A stretch of DNA of 26,133 nucleotides from Christensenella sp036660175 (GTDB taxonomy: Bacteria > Bacillota > Clostridia > Christensenellales > Christensenellaceae), in NCBI GenBank assembly GCA_036660175.1, contig JAVXBD010000018.1, forward strand, positions 1 to 26,133. Reading direction: 5' to 3'. Every line of letters starts with the position of its first letter. The first letter of the stretch is position 1. Below the pieces are notes generated by a model, which did not search any database, was not told the DNA's origin, and saw only the letters and a list, made by a program, of their open reading frames with translations. Of this stretch, positions 21,796-26,133 are shown one piece after another. The position numbers were made by a program, and so were the translations under genes.

Positions 21796-22173
21796 ATGAA
21801 GTCACTTCAAGAGCTAGAAGCAATCAGAAACAAAACACTGGGTAAAGTAGATGTCCGTAAAAACGAGGCTGAAAAACGTGTCGTTGTAGGAATGGCAACT
21901 TGCGGAATTGCAGCAGGAGCAAGACCTGTACTGCAGGCATTCGTTGACGAAGTTGCTACAAGAAAATTAAATGATGTAGCTGTATCTCAAACAGGGTGTA
22001 TCGGTGTTTGTAGATTAGAGCCATTGGTAGAGGTTTTTATGCCAGGCGCACCAAAGGTTACATATGTAAAAGTAAATCCAGAGATGGCAAGAAAAATTGT
22101 TGCAGAGCACCTTGTAAATGGTAAAGTTGTGACAGAATACACAATTGGCTATTATGAACAAAATAATGCGTAA
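21796..22173 (+). CDS. HndB-like [2Fe-2S] thioredoxin-fold protein of the hydrogenase operon
   Basis: A 125-residue protein related to the HndB subunit of NADP-reducing hydrogenase and to the N-terminal domain of HydB. The blocks are VVVGMATCGIAAGARPV (Cys36) and VSQTGCIGVCRLEPLVEV (Cys68, Cys72). Only three of the usual four thioredoxin-ferredoxin cysteines are present: the first of the CxxxxC pair is Val31. From memory this is common in this small family, but it questions whether a stable [2Fe-2S] cluster is bound. GGAGG precedes the ATG. It is the first gene after the palindromic promoter, and hydB follows after 22 bases. Confidence 0.85.
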   Translation: MKSLQELEAIRNKTLGKVDVRKNEAEKRVVVGMATCGIAAGARPVLQAFVDEVATRKLNDVAVSQTGCIGVCRLEPLVEVFMPGAPKVTYVKVNPEMARKIVAEHLVNGKVVTEYTIGYYEQNNA

Positions 22174-22195
22174 ATAATTTGGAGGTTTAGGATAT

Positions 22196-23986
22196 ATGGA
22201 TTTTTATCGTTCTCATGTGCTTGTATGTGGTGGTACAGGCTGTACTTCGTCCGGTTCTGCTGATATTATTTTAAAATTCGGGCAGGAACTTGCGGCGCAT
22301 GACCTGGAAAAGGAAGTAAAAGTTGTAAGAACTGGCTGTTTTGGTCTTTGCGAGGCAGGTCCAATCATTATTGTTTATCCAGAGGGTGCTTTTTACAGCA
22401 GAGTAAAAGTATCAGATGTTGCAGAGATTGTTGAAGAGCATCTTTTAAAAGGCAGAATCGTTGAAAGACTGCTGCACAAAGAAGAAGATACAAGCGATGT
22501 TGTAACAACTCTTGATGAGATTGAATTTTATAAAAAACAAAATCGTGTTGCGTTGCGTAACTGTGGTGTTATAGATCCCGAAGTAATTGATGAGTATATT
22601 GCTTTTGACGGATACAAAGCTCTTGGAACGTGCTTGAGTGAATATACCCCAGAGCAGGTTATTGATATTATCAAGCAGTCTGGGCTTCGTGGACGTGGGG
22701 GCGGCGGGTTTCCAACAGGTTTAAAGTGGGAATTTGGATATAAAGCAAAAGGCGATCAAAAATATATTATTTGTAATGCAGATGAGGGAGATCCTGGCGC
22801 ATTTATGGATCGCTCTGTATTAGAAGGTGATCCGCATAGCGTCATTGAAGCAATGTCAATTGCTGGATATGCAATTGGTGCAAATATGGGCTATGTATAT
22901 GTACGTGCAGAATACCCGATTGCTGTAAAGCGTCTGCAAATTGCAATTGATCAAGCGAGAGAATATGGATTATTAGGCAACGGAATTTTCGATTCAAGCT
23001 TTAATTTTGATATTGAAATTCGTCTTGGTGCAGGTGCATTTGTATGTGGCGAAGAAACGGCATTGATGGAGTCTATTGAGGGAAAACGTGGAGAACCAAG
23101 ACCTAAGCCGCCATTTCCTGCAAACAAAGGACTTTTTGGAAAACCAACGATTATTAATAATGTAGAAACTCTTGCAAATATTCCTGTTATCATCTTAAAG
23201 GGTGTAGACTGGTTTCGGTCTATGGGTACAGAGAAATCAAAGGGAACAAAAGTATTTGCACTTGGCGGAAAAATTAATAATACAGGGCTTGTAGAAATAC
23301 CGATGGGTACTACTTTAAGAGAAGTTATCTATGAAATTGGCGGTGGTATTCCAAATGGCAAGAAATTTAAAGCTGCTCAAACAGGCGGACCATCTGGTGG
23401 ATGTATTCCTGCGGAACATCTTGATTTAAAGATTGATTATGATTCTTTGACTTCAATCGGTTCTATGATGGGATCGGGCGGTTTGATTGTTATGGACGAA
23501 GATAACTGCATGGTTGACATTGCAAAGTTCTTTTTAGAGTTCACAGTTGATGAATCTTGCGGAAAGTGTCCGCCGTGCCGTATTGGCACAAAACGTATGC
23601 TTGAAATCTTGCAGAATATTACAGATGGAAAAGGAAAACCAGGCGATATTGAAAGATTATTAGAGCTTGGGGAAAGTATTAAAGCAGGAGCATTGTGCGG
23701 ACTTGGTAAGACGGCTCCCAATCCTGTGCTTTCTACCATTAAGTACTTTAGAGACGAATATGAAGCACATATTTATGAGAAAAGATGTCCAGCTGGATGC
23801 TGTCAATCGTTGCTGACATACGAAATTATTGAGTCGAAATGTATTGGTTGTGGCATGTGTGCTAGAGTTTGTCCTGCGGAAGCAATCACGGGCGAAAAGA
23901 AAAAACCGTACCACATTGATACGGATAAGTGCATAAAATGCGGCGCTTGTGTTGGAAAATGCAAATTTAGCGCAATCAAGAGATAG
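22196..23986 (+). CDS. hydB: NuoF-like NADH-binding subunit of electron-bifurcating [FeFe]-hydrogenase
   Basis: Flavin subunit that exchanges electrons between NAD(H), ferredoxin and HydA. The 596-residue order is typical. An N-terminal thioredoxin-like [2Fe-2S] domain comes first (Cys11, Cys16, Cys48, Cys52). The FMN/NADH core has GLRGRGGGGFPTGLKWEF (163-180), NADEGDPGAFMDR (194-206) and GAGAFVCGEETALMESIEG (278-296). An SLBB domain follows, and then the [4Fe-4S] site ESCGKCPPCR...C (Cys455/458/461/501). A C-terminal two-cluster ferredoxin ends the protein (Cys549/552/555/559 and Cys579/582/585/589). GGAGG lies upstream of the ATG at 22196. hydA follows after 18 bases. The NuoE-like partner is encoded at 18855-19337. 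Confidence 0.96.
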   Translation: MDFYRSHVLVCGGTGCTSSGSADIILKFGQELAAHDLEKEVKVVRTGCFGLCEAGPIIIVYPEGAFYSRVKVSDVAEIVEEHLLKGRIVERLLHKEEDTSDVVTTLDEIEFYKKQNRVALRNCGVIDPEVIDEYIAFDGYKALGTCLSEYTPEQVIDIIKQSGLRGRGGGGFPTGLKWEFGYKAKGDQKYIICNADEGDPGAFMDRSVLEGDPHSVIEAMSIAGYAIGANMGYVYVRAEYPIAVKRLQIAIDQAREYGLLGNGIFDSSFNFDIEIRLGAGAFVCGEETALMESIEGKRGEPRPKPPFPANKGLFGKPTIINNVETLANIPVIILKGVDWFRSMGTEKSKGTKVFALGGKINNTGLVEIPMGTTLREVIYEIGGGIPNGKKFKAAQTGGPSGGCIPAEHLDLKIDYDSLTSIGSMMGSGGLIVMDEDNCMVDIAKFFLEFTVDESCGKCPPCRIGTKRMLEILQNITDGKGKPGDIERLLELGESIKAGALCGLGKTAPNPVLSTIKYFRDEYEAHIYEKRCPAGCCQSLLTYEIIESKCIGCGMCARVCPAEAITGEKKKPYHIDTDKCIKCGACVGKCKFSAIKR

Positions 23987-24004
23987 GAAAGGGGACTTTG
24001 TGAT

Positions 24005-25744
24005 ATGGTATCAGTAACAATAGATGGCGTTACAGTAGAAGTGCCAGATAATTCGACAGTGCTGGACGCTGCAAGAAAAGCAAGTGTAGAAATCCCTACA
24101 TTGTGCTATTTGAAAGGAATTAATGCAATTGGCGCATGTCGTATTTGTTTAGTTGAAATAAAAAATAATGCAGTTTTGCAGGCAGCGTGTTGCTTGCCTG
24201 TGACAGATGGAATGGAAGTCTTTACTGCGAGTGAAAAAGTCTTAAAAACAAGAAAGCTAAGTCTTGATTTATTACTCTCAAACCATGATAGAGAATGCTT
24301 GACTTGCGCACGTAATCAGAACTGTGAATTACAAACATTAGCAGACGAATTTAACATGAGAACAATCAAATATCCAGGTGAAAAAATCCGTAAGGATATT
24401 GATGATAAATCTGCTTCGATTGTAAGAGATCCAAATAAGTGTATCTTGTGTAAACGTTGTGTTGCAGTATGCGAAAATATTCAAAAGGTGGGCGTGATTG
24501 GTGCTACCAATCGTGGATTTAAAACGATTATTGAACCTGTTTTTGGAAAATCGTTGGTAGACGTTCCTTGCATCAATTGTGGTCAATGTATTGCAGCTTG
24601 TCCTGTAGGTGCGCTGACAGAAAAATCAGAAACAGACGCTGTGTGGGCAGCGCTACATAATCCGAATTTACACGTAGTGGTTCAGCCTGCTCCGGCTGTA
24701 AGAGTCGCTTTAGGAGAAGAATTTGGTATGCCTATGGGTACACGTGTAACGGGTAAACTTGCGGCGGCATTGCGTAAAATGGGATTTGACAAAGTGTTTG
24801 ATACCGATTTTGGTGCTGATTTAACAATCATGGAAGAGGGAACAGAGCTGATTGGCAGGATTAAAAACGGTGGAAAACTGCCGATGATTACATCATGTTC
24901 GCCTGGTTGGATTAAATATGTAGAATATTTTTTCCCAGAGATGCTCGAGAATCTTTCGTCCTGTAAATCACCTCATCAGATGCTGGGTGCAATCATAAAA
25001 TCGTTTTATGCAGAAAGAAATGGTATTGATCCTGCAAAAATATTTACGGTTTCTGTGATGCCGTGTACAGCTAAAAAATACGAAAAGGATCGTGCAGGAC
25101 AAAATGCAACAGGGTATTCCGATGTAGACGCTGTTATTACTACAAGAGAAATAGCTTCAATGATTAAAGAAGCAAATATTGATTTTGTAAATCTTCCAGA
25201 TGAAGATTTTGATGAAATATTGGGGACTTCTTCGGGTGCTGGTGTTATTTTTGGTGCAACAGGTGGTGTTATGGAAGCAGCACTAAGAACGGTTGCAGAT
25301 GTTTTAACTGGTAAGGATCTTGAGAATATTGAGTTTACAGATGTTCGAGGTATTTCAGGAATCAAAGAAGCAACTGTGAAAATTGGTGACTTAGATGTGA
25401 ATGTTGCCATTGCAAGCGGTACTGGGAATGCGAAAAAACTCTTAGAAACTATCAAGGCTGGTGAAAAGAATTATCACTTTATTGAAATTATGGCATGCCC
25501 AGGTGGCTGTGTAAACGGCGGCGGACAGCCAATTGTATCGGCAAGAATTAAGAATGTACTTGATCCTCGTGTGGTGCGTGCCAAAGGGTTGTATGACGAA
25601 GATAGTGACAAGCCAGTCAGAAAATCGCATAAAAATCCAGATATTCAATTGCTATACAAGGAATATCTTGGAGAGCCAAACGGTCATAAAGCACATGAAC
25701 TGTTACATACGTTCTATGAGAAAAAAGAGAAGTATACAGATTAA
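24005..25744 (+). CDS. hydA: [FeFe]-hydrogenase catalytic subunit, HydA (trimeric bifurcating type)
   Basis: Evolves or oxidises H2 at the H-cluster. The 579 residues run in the usual order. A plant-type [2Fe-2S] domain (Cys34/45/48/62) comes first. A NuoG-like His-ligated cluster (His94, Cys98/101/107) follows. Then come two [4Fe-4S] motifs (Cys146/149/152/156 and Cys189/192/195/199). The H-domain has TSCSPGW (297-302), MPCTAKKYE (Cys354), and ACPGGCVNGGGQP (Cys498, Cys502). A C-terminal small-subunit-like tail contains RAKGLYDED. The first H-domain loop reads Cys298-Ser299, where the textbook motif is TSCCPxW, so the residue aligned with the cluster ligand is Ser. I recall TSCSPGW in other clostridial trimeric hydrogenases. 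AAAGGGG lies ten bases before the ATG. No maturase genes (hydE, hydF, hydG) are in the window. Confidence 0.96.
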   Translation: MVSVTIDGVTVEVPDNSTVLDAARKASVEIPTLCYLKGINAIGACRICLVEIKNNAVLQAACCLPVTDGMEVFTASEKVLKTRKLSLDLLLSNHDRECLTCARNQNCELQTLADEFNMRTIKYPGEKIRKDIDDKSASIVRDPNKCILCKRCVAVCENIQKVGVIGATNRGFKTIIEPVFGKSLVDVPCINCGQCIAACPVGALTEKSETDAVWAALHNPNLHVVVQPAPAVRVALGEEFGMPMGTRVTGKLAAALRKMGFDKVFDTDFGADLTIMEEGTELIGRIKNGGKLPMITSCSPGWIKYVEYFFPEMLENLSSCKSPHQMLGAIIKSFYAERNGIDPAKIFTVSVMPCTAKKYEKDRAGQNATGYSDVDAVITTREIASMIKEANIDFVNLPDEDFDEILGTSSGAGVIFGATGGVMEAALRTVADVLTGKDLENIEFTDVRGISGIKEATVKIGDLDVNVAIASGTGNAKKLLETIKAGEKNYHFIEIMACPGGCVNGGGQPIVSARIKNVLDPRVVRAKGLYDEDSDKPVRKSHKNPDIQLLYKEYLGEPNGHKAHELLHTFYEKKEKYTD

Positions 25745-25786
25745 CCATACGAAAATGTAAACAGTAAAAAAGCGACAAATTATTAT

Positions 25787-25814
25787 TGCTCTATGTCAAA
25801 TGTTGGGTAGAGCA
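25787..25814 (+). other. Hairpin after hydA
   Basis: TGCTCTA (25787-25793) pairs with TAGAGCA (25808-25814) around 14 bases. There is no U-tract. It lies 43 bases after the hydA stop and may slow transcription before the next hairpin, or mark the edge of the mobile debris. Confidence 0.35.
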
Positions 25815-25830
25815 GTAGATGAAAGCAAAG

Positions 25831-25870
25831 AAATAGGGTCAATTAGTGTAAACTAAGCGGCTCTATTTTT
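25831..25870 (+). terminator. Terminator-like hairpin downstream of hydA
   Basis: AAATAGGGTC (25831-25840) pairs with GGCTCTATTT (25859-25868), 10 bp with two G:U pairs, followed by TTTTTGT. It also overlaps the 3' end of the transposase fragment on the minus strand, so it may be derived from an insertion-sequence end. Confidence 0.55.
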
Positions 25871-26028
25871 GTATTAACGGTAGTAAGGATACGGCGGCGG
25901 AAGTTGTCAAAGCTTAAATACCCGTAAGCTACCCGTTTGATGACCTTAACGGTGTTGTTAATGCCTTTTGTAAAGCCATTGGAATAAGGACAGTCAAAAG
26001 CATTGAGAATATAATGCGACCAGTTTTT
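25843..26028 (-). pseudogene. ISL3-family transposase, C-terminal fragment
   Basis: On the minus strand, a frame ending at 25843 encodes NWSHYILNAFDCPYSNGF..KGINNTVKVIKRVAYGYLSFDNFRRRIL and a short tail. SNG-x3-GINN-x-VKVIKR-x-AYGY and FRRRIL are the typical C-terminal end of ISL3-family (IS1167/IS1001-like) DDE transposases. The catalytic core is missing. Upstream, the DNA switches to a phage portal sequence in another frame. The open frame continues to an ATG at 26061, but those residues come from the portal DNA read out of frame. This is an inactive remnant. Confidence 0.75.
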
Positions 26029-26133
26029 CTTTGCCGCCCAAGTCGTTATACTGATAAACATGAATCGGCAGACCTGCCACCGTTTCAGCTAAAATATGCA
26101 CACAAGAGTAAACGGCGCTCATCTGCATGGCGG
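25994..26133 (-). pseudogene. Phage portal protein fragment (HK97-like), fused to transposase debris, runs off the window
   Basis: On the minus strand, the frame entering at the window end reads AMQMSAVYSCVHILAETVAG and then LPIHVYQYNDLGGKEK. This matches the N-terminal part of HK97-type portal proteins (SAVYACV, LAETVASLP, HVY..., KEK). Just after GGKEK the homology ends and the DNA becomes the transposase C-terminus in a different frame; the portal frame stops at 25994-25996. The upstream part lies outside the window. It is a broken prophage gene. Confidence 0.65.

Noticed and set aside
25843..26061. A complete 72-residue protein starting at ATG 26061 (minus)
   Set aside because: The first dozen residues are phage portal DNA read out of frame. 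Only the part after about 26028 has transposase similarity, so it is a fragment.
1..26133. CRISPR array, rRNA genes, replication origin, toxin-antitoxin pair or biosynthetic gene cluster
   Set aside because: No regular direct repeats, rRNA-like sequence, DnaA-box cluster, or paired small toxin-antitoxin genes were seen on either strand.

Overview
The window looks like chromosomal DNA from a strictly anaerobic, low-GC, Gram-positive member of the Clostridia. Support for this includes AT-rich intergenic DNA, strong GGAGG-type ribosome sites, a CIRCE (HrcA) operator before groES-groEL, an NlpC/P60 wall hydrolase, and a trimeric HydABC-type [FeFe]-hydrogenase. The species cannot be named from the sequence alone.

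Layout. 1-1210: the 3' part of a zinc-ribbon protein gene, an unidentified palindromic element, and a minus-strand tRNA-Ala(CGC) with its own promoter and terminators. 1227-2606 (-): a secreted NlpC/P60 hydrolase with three peptidoglycan-binding repeats. 2893-12581: a near-complete aromatic biosynthesis locus. It has two divergent DAHP synthases. The plus-strand copy heads the run aroF-aroB-aroA-aroC-pheA-aroK, in which most genes overlap by ATGA or abut. Then come aroE (minus, overlapping the end of aroK), aroQ, and an aldo/keto reductase that overlaps aroQ. Together these cover erythrose-4-phosphate plus PEP to chorismate, prephenate and phenylpyruvate; tyrosine and tryptophan branch genes are absent. 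12783-14886 (-): groES-groEL with CIRCE. 15094-18725: dCMP deaminase, then DRTGG protein, GHKL ATPase, sensory-type hydrogenase-like Fe-S protein, second DRTGG protein and PHP phosphoesterase. 18855-25744: hydrogenase genes. The NuoE-like subunit and a second GHKL protein are separated from the HndB-like, NuoF-like and HydA genes by a rhodanese lipoprotein, a dead IS3 tail and a minus-strand sugar epimerase. 25831-26133: a transposase fragment fused to a phage portal-protein fragment.

Main points for follow-up. (1) The plus-strand aro operon has a 25-residue leader peptide rich in Phe and Tyr, an intrinsic terminator, and a nested antiterminator that shares the terminator's 5' arm. This is the arrangement of a ribosome-mediated phenylalanine attenuator, and pheA lies in the operon. 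(2) A sensory-type hydrogenase homologue keeps all four H-cluster cysteines but lacks the proton-relay cysteine. It sits with ATP-binding, DRTGG and PHP proteins next to the catalytic hydrogenase genes, suggesting a poorly described redox or H2 signalling module. (3) The hydrogenase operon appears to have been split, and its distal half has a promoter whose 17-bp spacer is itself a palindrome. (4) Mobile debris lies at 20528-20612 and 25843-26133.
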